DNA from: Jaapia argillacea MUCL 33604
Lineage: Eukaryota; Basidiomycota; Agaricomycetes; Jaapiales; Jaapiaceae
Length of the DNA stretch: 64,000 nucleotides
Direction: 5' to 3'
NCBI GenBank assembly: GCA_000697665.1
Contig: KL197719.1
Location: forward strand, 877,968 to 941,967
Both the position numbers and the translations under genes were made by a program. This document shows positions 22,556-33,264 of the stretch, piece by piece. The notes beneath the pieces are model-generated. The model was not told the DNA's origin. It saw only the letters and a program-made list of their open reading frames with translations, and did no database searches. The first letter of the stretch is position 1, and each line of letters starts with the position of its first letter.

Positions 22556-23213
22556 TTACAAGGCCCCGTGTTCCTTGAGGTACTGCCTGGCATGGGCTTT
22601 AGCCTCTGCAGATACTCGGTCATCTTCAAAAGGCAGTCAACTTCCGTGGATCCAGAGTAAACAAAATCAACGACTTACTATGTAAAGCGGCCTTGTAACC
22701 GGCCAACACGCGAGTCTCGTGTTCTTCTTCGGTAGCACCTTCTGGCCTATCAAACGTGTAACCATCTTCTTTGAGGATTTCGCGTGCGTGGGCTTTTGCC
22801 TCTTCCGAAACGTTAGGATCTAAAAGCCATAGCAAGCCCGTAAGTCTCAAAGGAAATATAAACAAAGGGGAAAGAGACATACTCTTCAGAGTGGCCTTGT
22901 AGCCTCCCATCTGCCTGTTATGAGTCTCATCGTCACCTGCGGAGACTCTGGTGCCTGAAGTGTCGGTAGCATGACGATGAGTCGAAAGGCCCTCAATGGT
23001 ATGAGAACCAAGGGTCTGACCGGTTTCTTGACCCATTGACTCGAGCCTCTCGGCAGCACGCTCTTTGGCTTCTTCAGATACGTTGGGATTGTGGATGGCG
23101 GCTTTGAGACCAGCTGCGACACGGGTGGGATCTATGGACCGGTGGGGATGAGTTGATTTGAACCGCCGTACCACCATGATGGCGCTGCGAATCGAGCGGG
23201 GCGTACCGGCCAT
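22556..23213 (-). CDS. con-6: Conidiation-specific protein 6 (Con-6) family, three repeats
   Basis: Three exons give 179 residues. The Con-6 repeat (xNPNVSEEAKxRA) occurs three times: HNPNVSEEAKERAAERL (about 41-57), KNPNVSEEAKAHAREIL (about 110-126) and HNDRVSAEAKAHARQYL (about 157-173). Each is preceded by a (A/G)(G/A)xKAxxx helix such as RVAAGLKAAI or RVLAGYKAAL. Both introns fall at the same place in repeats 2 and 3, after the first base of the Asn codon, while repeat 1 has none. Con-6 proteins are small, soluble, strongly induced in spores or under stress, and of unknown biochemistry. The N-terminus MAGTPRSIRSAIMVVRRFKS is basic and hydrophobic and could direct the protein to mitochondria. 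The start was taken at 23213 because of its CATCATGG context and a TATA box 121 bp upstream. Confidence 0.9.
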
Positions 23214-23333
23214 GATGAAGGAGGACAAGGGTTGTTGGTGAGGAGAATAAAAGCGGTTCTTGTTAGGGCGAATGTCGAGGTTGATACGCAAGGTGGATAG
23301 TAGGATAAAGGATAAAAAGGAGACCTAGGCTGG

Positions 23334-23341
23334 TTTATATA
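23334..23341 (-). promoter_or_regulatory. TATA box of con-6
   Basis: On the minus strand the sequence reads TATATAAA, 121 bp upstream of the chosen con-6 start. The position suits a TATA-driven inducible promoter with a 5' leader of roughly 90 nt. Confidence 0.6.
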
Positions 23342-23394
23342 TGATGGCAAACTCTGGATTGGAGTCTTTCAGGCGTAATGTGGCCTTGTGACGC

Positions 23395-23410
23395 GACGCG
23401 TCGACGCGTC
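23395..23410. promoter_or_regulatory. 16-bp perfect palindrome with two ACGCGT cores
   Basis: GACGCGTCGACGCGTC is its own reverse complement and is also two direct copies of GACGCGTC. ACGCGT is the core of the MluI cell-cycle box bound by MBF/APSES factors. It lies about 180 bp upstream of the con-6 start, beyond the TATA box. Confidence 0.5.
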
Positions 23411-23434
23411 TCGATCAGAAATCGTGACGCAATG

Positions 23435-23442
23435 TGACGTCA
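23435..23442. promoter_or_regulatory. Perfect CRE site TGACGTCA
   Basis: The 8-bp palindrome TGACGTCA is the consensus for CREB/ATF-type bZIP factors, which in fungi (Atf1/Sko1) mediate stress and sporulation responses. It lies 25 bp beyond the ACGCGT palindrome, on the promoter side of con-6, and fits the known stress induction of that family. Confidence 0.55.
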
Positions 23443-24786
23443 TGGTACAATCCTCATTGGCTGGAATATGCTTTGTTGTGGAGTCCAAGGCGGGGTCCGA
23501 CGACAAACGAGTCAGGGTCGAGTCGCGCGATGGCGACGAGGCATGGAGCATCGTGAAATTACGGTGGCGCCGTTAATGATTTGGTCAACGTTTATCTTCG
23601 TTTCGATTCCTTTTGTGGACCCGCTCTCCTTTGTTGGCAACGAGTCGGCTTGGGCAAGAGCCGAAATTGACCGACCTGTGGACGAGGTGTTAGCCCTATC
23701 AACGAGCACAACGTTGGTGGAAAATCTTGGCGGTTCCGATCACGATGCTAGCACGGTTCTGGCACCGAAGGCGAGGTATCCATTCCCAAGCGCAAATAAA
23801 TACTGAGGAAGGTGAATGGTGAGGTCCCCTTGTTGTCTTGCAGGAGAGCCAAGGACCCTTTGGTTGGAAAGGTTCTCCCGCGATAGTCGGAGGAAATCCC
23901 TAGTCCACAGGCTAGAATCCAAGTGCAGAGAAGAATGGTCCATCCAACTAAGTCATAGCGGCGAGTGAAGGGCGTTAAGTAGACGAAGAGAATTCAATAG
24001 ATGAGGCGAACGTTCGGTGAGGCCTGGTCGGGACAGTGAAGGCTCCGTGCAGATACCGATTGACGACCATCCAGGACAAGAATCAGGCATCTGTTCACAC
24101 CTCGCGAACAAGTCCGAAGGATAATTTGCGACGATACCGGAGCTTTGATACCCTGAAGATGCTGAAGATTTCGGTGAAAGAAGGGGCGACTGAATTGAAT
24201 TGTGGTTGAGAATTGAGGCGGGGTCGTTGAATGGCTGAGGGAGACAAAAGTGGACGCGAGAAACACGTCCCGTCACGCCGTGTGATGCGTGACAAGCTGG
24301 AGGTCCCAATCATGCTCATCACGCCACAGCCTCAGCTTGCCCTTGCCTGCTGCTACGGACTGCGTAGCCTGCTCTTACTGGCTCATACGAAAACAAGGTA
24401 ATTGTGGACGTCAATGTCAGAAGTCCTCCGCTGTCAAATGCAGTCAAATGACCGCTTTTACATTAAAACAGACTGTTCGCCAGACCCAATCTGATCCGCT
24501 ATCATGCCAATCTCCCAACATCCTGCCCGAAAATGCATGGTTTACTTATTGTCCACACCGATCGGGTTCTCCTCGCCAACCACCGCGAAACCCCACTAGC
24601 CCGCTTCTCAAGGCTATCCTGACTTGATTGGGGCACGGAAGCTCTCTGAAAGCGGCGTTGTGGCGGTTAGGTTTAAGTACATTGCGTGGTGAACATCACA
24701 CAGGATACCGCCTCGTGACACCGTGATCAGTGATCTCTGTGCACGAGCGCTTCGAGTCGCCCCTTGTCCAACTCCGCGAAGAGAGG
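23443..24786. other. 1.3-kb intergenic region
   Basis: Between the con-6 promoter and the promoter of the next gene I find no frame with recognisable domains, no repeat pair and no RNA gene. Several open frames of 60-118 codons exist on both strands but have neither splice partners nor family features. Confidence 0.4.
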
Positions 24787-24794
24787 TATAAAAG
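24787..24794 (+). promoter_or_regulatory. TATA box TATAAAAG
   Basis: A consensus TATAAAAG lies 166 bp upstream of the ATG at 24953. Between them is a probable 5' UTR intron (GTGAGATCCC at about 24880 to CTCATAG at about 24936), so the spliced leader would be short. Confidence 0.6.
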
Positions 24795-24952
24795 GGAACC
24801 TTTCATCTGTCAAGACTTTATCCATCCATCTACATCTGTTCCATCTCACCCCCCATCTCAACCCTAACATTACATCTGGTGAGATCCCATACTCTCTTTT
24901 GCTTCCGACTGTTTTACTGATACTCAGCCTCATAGGTCCTTCCTTCACCCCA

Positions 24953-26644
24953 ATGGAAACCACCACCACTCTCGAGAGTTCCCCCGACCCCGAAGTCTTC
25001 ATGGACAGCATGATCCTCGGTGGTTCAATGGACGCAGTAACAGGCGAGATCAGACCAAGCGCCATCGACCGTTCCACCATCAAAACCGAACAAGTCCCCT
25101 CGGGCGCCTCCGGCGAACACCAAAAGTTCCAAATGATCGAGGACGTACGTTCCCTCGAAGATTCCGCCACCCTCAACATGTCGGCTTCAATGACGATACC
25201 GTATTCGGGTTTGAACATCACTGCGAAAGAAGGGATAGATTTCTCGAATACGAATATTTCGCAAGGGTCGAGTCTTTTGTTTTTGTTGACTTGGGAGAGG
25301 GTTGGTGGGATTGAGAGGTTGGTGGATGGGGTCGTGGGGTTGAAGCCGGATGCGATCGAGAAGGTTGTGAAGGACCCTGATGGGTTTAGAAAGTCTTATG
25401 GGGATTATTACATTTCACAAATTCAGTCCAAGGCCAGGTTCAGCGCAATGTGGTACGTCCCTTCATTGCTTATCTGACACCCAGAAAGCGAGATTCATTC
25501 ATGGGGTAGGAAATGTACGGCGAGCTCTCAGAGTAGCTTGAAGAGTTTCAAGGACTCGTTGGGTTTGGACGTTAACGCACTTGGCAACATTGGCGGTTCG
25601 GCCAAATTTCAATCCTCACTCACCAAAGCCGCTTCGGCCAATCACGTCTCCTGGGATGTCCAATTCGACACCGTAGGTGACGCCGGCAAAACCGTGTTCG
25701 ACACCTCCGATGTTACCAAAACATTCGACAGTTTTCGCGCCAATTGTACGCCGGTTCCGGCATTGGTTTGGTACCGACATTATAGTTGGCTCGACAATCG
25801 TTTACCACGCACCATCAATATGGATCCTGGAACCTTTGACTTGTTGGTCAATGTGTTCGCAAAGGCGAGGTTTGTTTTGTTTTTGAATGGAATCGCGCCT
25901 GGCAAACAGGCTACGAGGAGGGACAGGAGCAATAGGATCAAGTCGGCGTTTTCAATGATACATGCGAGGAGGGCGCAGTATTATAATGGGTCTAGTGCGT
26001 TGCAGGCTCCGTTGAAAGAGTTGGATGATTTGAAGACGGAGTTGTTGAGGTTGCTGGATCGACAAGACTTGGTCACGCAACTTCGGGGACAGACCTATAA
26101 GGATCTGAAGTCGTGAGTTGGCCCCTCATTCATCCTCTTCTTGACGATTGTTTCTGACCTGTTCTAAAATCGATAAGACAATTCCAAGTGTACAACGAGG
26201 ACGACCATGGATCTTGGATTGCTTCGAATCAGGGAGACAGGAACACATGGACTTTCGGCACGACCCACTATTCCGACGCCGACGCTCAGAAATGGGCCAT
26301 TCAGAAAGTGGTGGCTCAGACTGTCAAAGTGCCTGGGCATTTATTGGATGAACGACGAGGATTGCTTAGTTTCCCTGGGGATTCGAGCGCGTCGGGGACG
26401 GTTGTAGGAGTAGAGTTGAAGGATAATGGGGGAACTGGGAATGGGAATGGGAGTTATTGGTGTGTTCCAAAGACGAACCCCTTGGGAGATAAGAATTGTA
26501 GGATTGAGGTGAAGACGTTCCGTGGTAGGGGTATGAATGTGAGTTTTGTGATTTTGAGGGGTATGGGTCGTGGTACTGACTTGGTGTCGTCTTTAGTGGT
26601 CACTTACCGTTCATTATATAAAGGACGAAGACTTTGAGGGATAG
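24953..26644 (+). CDS. Possible MACPF-like (perforin-fold) protein
   Basis: Four exons (24953-25452, 25510-26112, 26178-26538, 26597-26644) join in frame to give 503 residues. No domain is certain. The segment KSYGDYYISQIQSKARFSAMW followed by a Cys and a run SLKSFKDSLGLDVNAL has the look of the YGxxYIxxxxxG strand and following helix of MACPF/CDC proteins. The region 150-260, alternating Ser/Thr/Gly-rich strands, would carry the membrane-insertion helices. The C-terminal third (WIASNQGDRNTWTFGTTHY, CVPKTNPLGDKNCR) looks beta-rich. No signal peptide is seen at the chosen start, so the protein may be cytosolic, as several fungal MACPF proteins are. The gene has a consensus TATA box and a 5' UTR intron, which suggests regulated, strong expression. 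It looks intact. Alternative: a lineage-specific beta-rich protein. Confidence 0.45.
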
Positions 26645-27216
26645 GCGTTTGTCGACTCTGGGGCTGTGGGGTAGGGATGTATATTGTCCACCAGATAATA
26701 TCCTTTATACTATCATACCATAATGCTTTGTTTTTCTTGGACTTCGTCGTCTCCTTTTCGCTGGATATGGTGTGATATTGACTTGTTGGATGCCATCACA
26801 GCGTGCTCTTGTCGAAATGTCAAGATGTCAAGTTGCCTAGCTTGTAAATGCCCCGTCACTCAGGTCTGTGAGTGTTTCTCTTTTGTTCCCTACTCTGACG
26901 AAGGCCCGAGTCGCTGCGTCGATACTCTCTGTGTGTGGCTTCAAGTATCTGTCGGCGCCGTACACCAGGGCTACCGCATAGTCCGAGTTGAAGACGGGCG
27001 GAAGCACACCCCTGTATTACTATACCACCACGCGTCTCAAATCGGTTCACGCGAATTTAGGATCCAGAAACGTAACAGAAAGGGCCAGTCACCCGTTGTA
27101 TCAGCACAGAAACTATACCAGCGACTCCCACAGTCGACTGAAGCCAAACTCTGAAGGTTTGCCCATCTCTTCCCCCTCCCTTCGTTTCTGTTTAACCAAC
27201 TCCTTTCTGCGTCCAG
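26645..27216. other. Intergenic region
   Basis: The 572 bp between the MACPF-like gene and the F-box gene show no supportable gene. The last 50 bp before the F-box ATG are pyrimidine-rich, as in fungal leaders. Confidence 0.4.
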
Positions 27217-29551
27217 ATGGCAGCTCATCTCTCGCTTTCCGAAATCGAAGTCTCCCTATCCACCCTATCCACAGAGCTCGCTCTTATAAAAGAGCAGGAA
27301 TCCACCTTCCTCACCTCGCTCACCACCCTCCACAACAAACGTATCAACCTAGAATCCCAAATTAAATATCTAGAAAGCCAAAAGAATCCCATAAACTGGC
27401 TCGCACACGACCTCCTCATCCGCATTTTTGAGTTATACGTCGAACCCGACGATCTTGACTTTCTGTTGGACCGAGACGACAGCGAAGTAGATCTCTACTA
27501 CAGACCTGTCACCTTGACTCACGTTTGTACCAAATGGCGCGAAACGGCGCTGTCAGTCTCTTCCCTCTGGTCTCGTATACTCCTTCGTCCACCTCCGTCC
27601 ATCTGGATGAAAGAATTCCTTTCCCGTGCGGGCAACCACACTCCCCTTCACTTCACCTACCTACCCACCAACAGCCCCGAGATTATCCATGCCGCGGAAA
27701 TGATTCAAACCCTTGGGGAAAACCTCTCCAGATGCGAAACCGTTTCCGTGACCTGTGCAACACCACTGGCACTATCCAGCCTCATTGCACTAGGCTTTAG
27801 CCGATTCACCCAGGACAAGGACTTCAAACCAAACGCCAAGGAGTTTGGAAAATTGAAGTCACTGGAGCCAGAACTAACCAAGAATCACCCTTCATTCTCA
27901 TTAATGCAAAGATGGCTTCGAATCCTCCCTCGACCTAAGTCAACGCGTCGCTTCCCATCACTTCCGTCCCTCCAGACCCTCACGCTAACTCACGTACCCC
28001 CCTCATCAATCCCCGCAACCTTCTTCACCCACCTCCGTACCCTCAACCTCTCCTTTCCCAAAATACACCCCGACAAACATTGGCAATCTCGTCAATGGGC
28101 CTACTCATTCTCAATGTCTCACCTATGTGCAATGTTGAGGTTTTGTAGTGGCGTTTTGGAAGAGTTGTGGATGGATGATACTGCTATCGAGGTTGACGGG
28201 AAGTTGGATCTGGATGGTGAGGAGGAGGAAGAGGAGGATGATGATGATATTTCGAGGACCTTGTCGATCAAACCTGTCACCCTGCCTAATCTCCTTCGAC
28301 TCACCTGGTCGTACCCACACGCGTCCGACCCCTTCACCCTGCTCACCTACCTCCTCACGCCATCCCTCCACACAATCTCCTTCACCATCCCTGAGGGCCC
28401 GGTAACAGCGAAACAACGTTACAACCAATGGCGAGAAGCGATAAATACCGCTGGTGACAACACCATCCAAACCACCACCGATATCGAAACTGGCGCAGTC
28501 GTGCAGATACCAAGGATATTGAGCCTGGATGGAGTGAGGGTGTGCAAAGTCCTTTGTGCGGATTTAGATGGGTTGAGTGTCGTTTTTAGGAAGATGGCGT
28601 TCAATGTAGGTCTGGAGAAGTTGGAGATTGGGTTTGTGGGGGTTTGGTTTGACAAAGCCAGCACTGACGCCAAGGCGTTCGTTAAAGGTGAGAGCGTTCC
28701 TAGGATCTTATCTGATTTGGAAATCCCGAAAGCTAACTGCTCTGATCTATTAAGAGCCAGAGAAGGATCAAAAGGGAGAAATCGATGAACCTTCCATCCC
28801 TCCATTTCCTCGTCTGGATTCTGTATTCCGAGACCCCCGCCTTCCAAACCTAACCCACCTCACCCTAACGGGCTTCAAGTTTCTCTACGAACAAGCACAT
28901 ATCGTTTTAGGGTACATACCCTCATTGGAGGTGTTGGAATTGGAGGGTTGTGGAGGTGTAGATATCATATTGGGTGCTCTAGGAGCAACCAACGGAGGAG
29001 GCACAGGTGTTCGGTACTGTCCGAAATTGGAAAAGATCGGGATATGGGAATGTGAGGACGTCAGGCTGGTTCATGTAGCAGCAGTGTTGGTGAGGAGGAA
29101 CGGGAGTGGGAAGTTGAAGAGTTTCGGTGGGATGGGAGAAGAGAAGGATAGGAGATGGTTCGACGCCGTTGCCGCGTTTGTGAGGGACGAAGCGGTGGAG
29201 AGTGTGAAACAGGCGCCAGCGGTGCAGCCACAACCTGAAGCGCCTCAAGCAATTCGGAAGATCATTCCTCTCCGAAAACGTCAACCCCGCGGTATGAACA
29301 CCGCCGTACCCCCTGCAGGTTCATCTCCGTCGCTTGGACCACCCGTCAATGGCGCACCCCCTTTGTCAGGGATTCTCCAACATCAAGAGCTACCTGCAAG
29401 AATCATTTCGTTTAATATCGTTGGCTGCCATGGACTCGAGGACCCCGTCGATCTTCAACCGCATCGAAGGGCAGAACCAGTCAAAGAGCCGGTCAACAGC
29501 GTCGCCTCACTCTTCTACCGGCCCGGGACCCGACTGATCATGGGCTGCTAG
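27217..29551 (+). CDS. F-box domain protein with leucine-rich C-terminal region
   Basis: Two exons (27217-28687, 28755-29551) join in frame to give 755 residues. An N-terminal coiled coil (about 5-55, ending LESQIKYLESQK) leads into an F-box: INWLAHDLLIRIFELYV, then a short acidic insert, then VTLTHVCTKWRETALSVSSLW. This coiled coil plus F-box layout is the common form in Agaricomycetes, where the family is greatly expanded. The rest holds irregular leucine-rich segments such as LPNLTHLTLTGFKFL and IPSLEVLELEGCGGVD, which probably bind substrates for SCF ubiquitin ligases. An acidic run (EEEEEEDDDD, about residue 340) sits between LRR parts. The last 110 residues are Pro-rich. No substrate can be guessed. 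Confidence 0.85.
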
Positions 29552-29974
29552 TCGTGTCCGAAGCGAGTCCGCCTGGTATAACATGATGCATGATGATTTG
29601 GCTGGACATCCCAGACACTTTGGGAATCACTCTGGAACTGGGACGACATTTCTTAGTTGGAAGGATGTCCCGCTTTGTATTACAATACAGTACTTTTCAC
29701 CGAGGGATCCATTGTAGATAGAATGTTTACAATAGAATATGGACGGGCGAATCTGTCGAGTGACCTTCCACTGAAATACCTGGAAGCAGGGGCCAGCTGC
29801 CCTTCAACCCCTCAGATTTCCAACCAGCGAACTTGGTAAGTTGTAGGCAAGGGGCTGACATCTATGAACTGAACGCGGAGATGGATACACCAAGAATGGT
29901 CTGCTAGCGAATACATAGCACAATACTACAATAGATGCCATAAATAAACGAGACACATCAAAGCATTCCATACA
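29552..29974. other. Convergent 3' region
   Basis: These 423 bp lie between the stop codons of the F-box gene and BIT61, which are transcribed toward each other. No gene or repeat is seen. Confidence 0.45.
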
Positions 29975-32600
29975 TCAAGTCATCCTTCGTCGAGCCTCGG
30001 AAGGTGGAGGTTCATTACCGGAAGGTTTCATGCCAACCATCCTTTCCACAACAGCCTGGAGCACCATAAGTAAAGCTCAACACAGAGGTATGGCACGGCC
30101 AGAACTCACCTGAGCTTGATCCCAATCCAGAGTTTCATCCTCATCATCTTCCTCCGTCTTCAACGACTCCTCATTCCCACCAGCACCTAAACCCCACCCT
30201 CCAACACTAGCTCTAACATTCGTATTATCAGGATCGGGACTCCTACGCGAATGTCATTCAAGTTAGAAGATCGTTATGAAAAAGAAATCAAGACACGTAG
30301 CAACCCACCTGAGCGAGTCCAAAAACTCTCGTTCCCTCTCCCTCTCCCTCACTTTATCGATATCCAAAAACCCAACCCCATTCCTCGGAGTCTCTTCCCC
30401 ATCCCCATCTTCATCCTCCTCCCCTCTCCCTCGTCCCCTTCCCAAAATCGTCTCGGCCCCAATCCACCCCGGCTTCTGTCCAATCCGTCCCCTCCTATCC
30501 CTAGGCGCACCCCCACTCAAGAAAGTCGGCGCTCCGCCCCCACCCCCCGCCCCTACACCCGTCGAAGAACCCAGTGCACCAGGCCCAGGACCTAGCATCG
30601 TACTAGGTCCATAAGACCCTCGTAAACCATTCGTTAGAATACTGGCTGTACCATTTGACGAACGAGATGAACGATCGACTTGATGATGATGGTGGTGATG
30701 GTGATGGTGTCGTTGACGTGCAGCTTGTATTAGAGGTGTGCGGACTGATGTGAGGAGATGGAGAACTGCTACTTCTCCTGGTGTTGGTTGGGGAGCAGGA
30801 GCTGTTAATGATAGAGATGCTGGACGTTGACGGCCTTGCGAGACTAAAACCAATAACCTAGAATATTGATGGAATATCAGTCCGATTCACAAACAAGACT
30901 AGACGAGACACGTACATCTGCTGTAGCCGTGGTTGTTCATACCCACTGCTTTCCCCAACACCAAGACCTACAGACTTATCATTCTCCTTCTCACCAGTTC
31001 CGCTCAGCCTAGCATTCAGCCTCGCAAAGACTGGCAATATAATCCTATCCCTGAAACTCCTCAGCGCAACAGTCCTCACATCGATTTGTGGTGTTGATAG
31101 TAAACTTGAGTAAGAGGAAGAGGAGAGGGAGGAGGAGAGGGGAATGGTTGTTTTAGGGTGAGCAGGGAGGGCGTGTTGGTGGCGTGTTGGAGAGGATGTG
31201 CGGTGCGTTTTGGGAGTACGGTAAAGGGAGGAAAGGAGAGAGTCTGTTTGGAGTGGGAGGAGAGCCTGTGTGCGACGAGGATTAGGTTACAAGGGAGGGG
31301 AAGAACGTGCAGCGTGACGTACACCTTCGACATAGGGTAAGACCTGATCCCAAAAGAATCCCCAAATCTCAACTATCCGATGAACGAGCTTCTCATCGTC
31401 CACTCCAGAAAGTTTAGCGTTCAAAGTTATCATACCCGACGCTATCAACTCTGATGCGTCATTTTCAAGAGTGGCTATGGCTTTTGAAGGAGAGGCGGAG
31501 ACTACAGCTTGGATGTGGCGTTTTACGAGGGTATTTAGGTCTTCTCTACGTAGACGGCCAGACTCATATTAACATGATGTGTAAGAGATTACGCAGAGCG
31601 ACATGCTCACATCGGTATTCGTAATGGTTCTCCATTGAAAAGAGGTAATACATGCACGTGTAATTGGCCCCATGGATTATCACCGGACGAACTGGAAGAC
31701 AGGGTCGGAGCGCTGATGTTGGTTGTAGGGAGTGTGAGCGAGGATGCCGATGCGGCGGCCGCTACAGCTGCTGGAAGGTTGTGCGCGAGATTGCCTAACC
31801 GATGCATCTCTCTAGACACGAGTTTCGAGTCGTACGTGCGTCCGGAGGATGCCTGATGCCGATATCGATTAACAACTCCCTCAGGTCTCAATGCAGGACA
31901 CTTGAAGCGTGCTACCCACCTTTGACGGAGACGCGTGGGGCTTCATACCCATCCCACTCGGACTCGTGGAAGCAGACATGGCTGCAGCACCAGGAATAGG
32001 TGAAGCGCTGGATTCTCTTGTAGGAACGCCCAATCCTGCCAATGCAGACTCTGCTCTTGAATGCGTACGCGGAGGAAGGAGTTGTACGGGGATTGGAGTG
32101 CCTGCGCGTATAGTTGTGGATGCCGCCGAGGAAGATTGTTGAGCAACAGATGCGGATGATGATCCACCTGGTTGATTGTTGGAAGCAGAAGCTGATGCTG
32201 ATGAGCCTCCGGTGGCCGAAGACAAGATCTCCCCCAGGAAGCCGAGTCGTTTGGCTAGGTGCGAAGACTGTTGCTGCTGCGGTGGGTCTGCCGCTGCGGT
32301 GGTCTGTGCGCTCGCAGTGGGAAGAATTGGAGCACGGGGGGCAGATGGAGCAGCATCCGAAAGAGAACGACGGTCTTCAGGATTATTAGTAGATGAGGCC
32401 TGTGCTGATCCCCCGCTACCATTACTCGGGTTATTATTGTTGGTGCCGTTGACGTTGTTGTTCGGGTTGTTGGATCCGGGATTCGGATTTGGAAGAGGAG
32501 AACAGGGTCTACTGGCGCTGGTATCGCCTCCGACTGCGCCACGTCTGCTATCATGAGATCGTCGTCCGATGGGTAACGTCTGTCCTGTCCATCCCGTCAT
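29975..32600 (-). CDS. BIT61: HbrB-domain protein, TORC2 subunit (Bit61/PRR5 type)
   Basis: Seven exons (32600-31920, 31852-31611, 31545-31323, 31265-30916, 30857-30309, 30242-30110, 30055-29975) join in frame to give 752 residues. The HbrB domain is recognised from PLFNGEPLRIPIEDLNTLV, GFFWDQVLPYVEGALLPLQ, LLSSLYRTPK, IDVRTVALRSFRDRIILP and LQQMLLVLVSQGR, spanning about residues 270-520. Bit61/PRR5/Protor proteins bind TORC2, the plasma-membrane kinase complex controlling actin and sphingolipids. The first 230 residues are Ser/Asn/Gln-rich. A run of nine His (about residue 530) is followed by a Gly-rich, acidic tail. The donor GTACGT after YVEG is needed to keep the frame. Family call is strong; the binding role is by homology. 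Confidence 0.88.
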
Positions 32601-33264
32601 ATCGCTTCACCTCGTAAAACGTCAAAACAACCCGGTGCCAGAACAATCGAAGCCAGTTTCAGAACGGGGGAATTGTGTGGATGAGCTTCGTATGGAGACG
32701 GATTGACACGGAATGTACACGGATCAATGGGATGAGGCAGATATAGCAAAGTTCATCAAGAAAACAGGGTCAAGTTCTGCCAGCGTGATTTGTCTGCCAG
32801 CGGGGCTGAGCAGGGATGAGAGAAAATACAGGCGCTTGTGAGCCTCATGATATCACGTTGCCGTCAATATTCCGTTCGTCGGGTGTTGTTTGCGACTTTG
32901 GGCAAATGTTGAAGCGCCTAAGTCTCCTCTCATTCATTCAATCGTGGATTTTCGACGGCCTTGCACTCGGGGTTGGACGATTACACGTCAACTTTCAACT
33001 CACCAACAACAGCCGATGATAACCGCCGCCAAAGACTTCGGAGTTCCCCAAGAGGATGCTCGGTGTATGTCATGAACCGAGCCAACGCCTGAGCGGCCAA
33101 GTTGGAGGAAGGTTCACTAAACTTTGAAAGTATATGCACAGTTGACGAATTGTCTGCCGCATCTTCCTGGCTCTTCCCGGCCGTCCCTTGTGCTTGTCGC
33201 GCCGAGAGGCTAGTGTATCGATATCGCGTCCCTCGTAACTCATCAAGCACGCTTTCGAGCGAGG
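32601..33264. other. Upstream region of BIT61 and left flank of the duplication
   Basis: No supportable gene. The left edge of the duplicated segment falls near 33265; left of it I see no match with the right-hand copy, whose own left edge is lost in the assembly gap. Confidence 0.4.
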
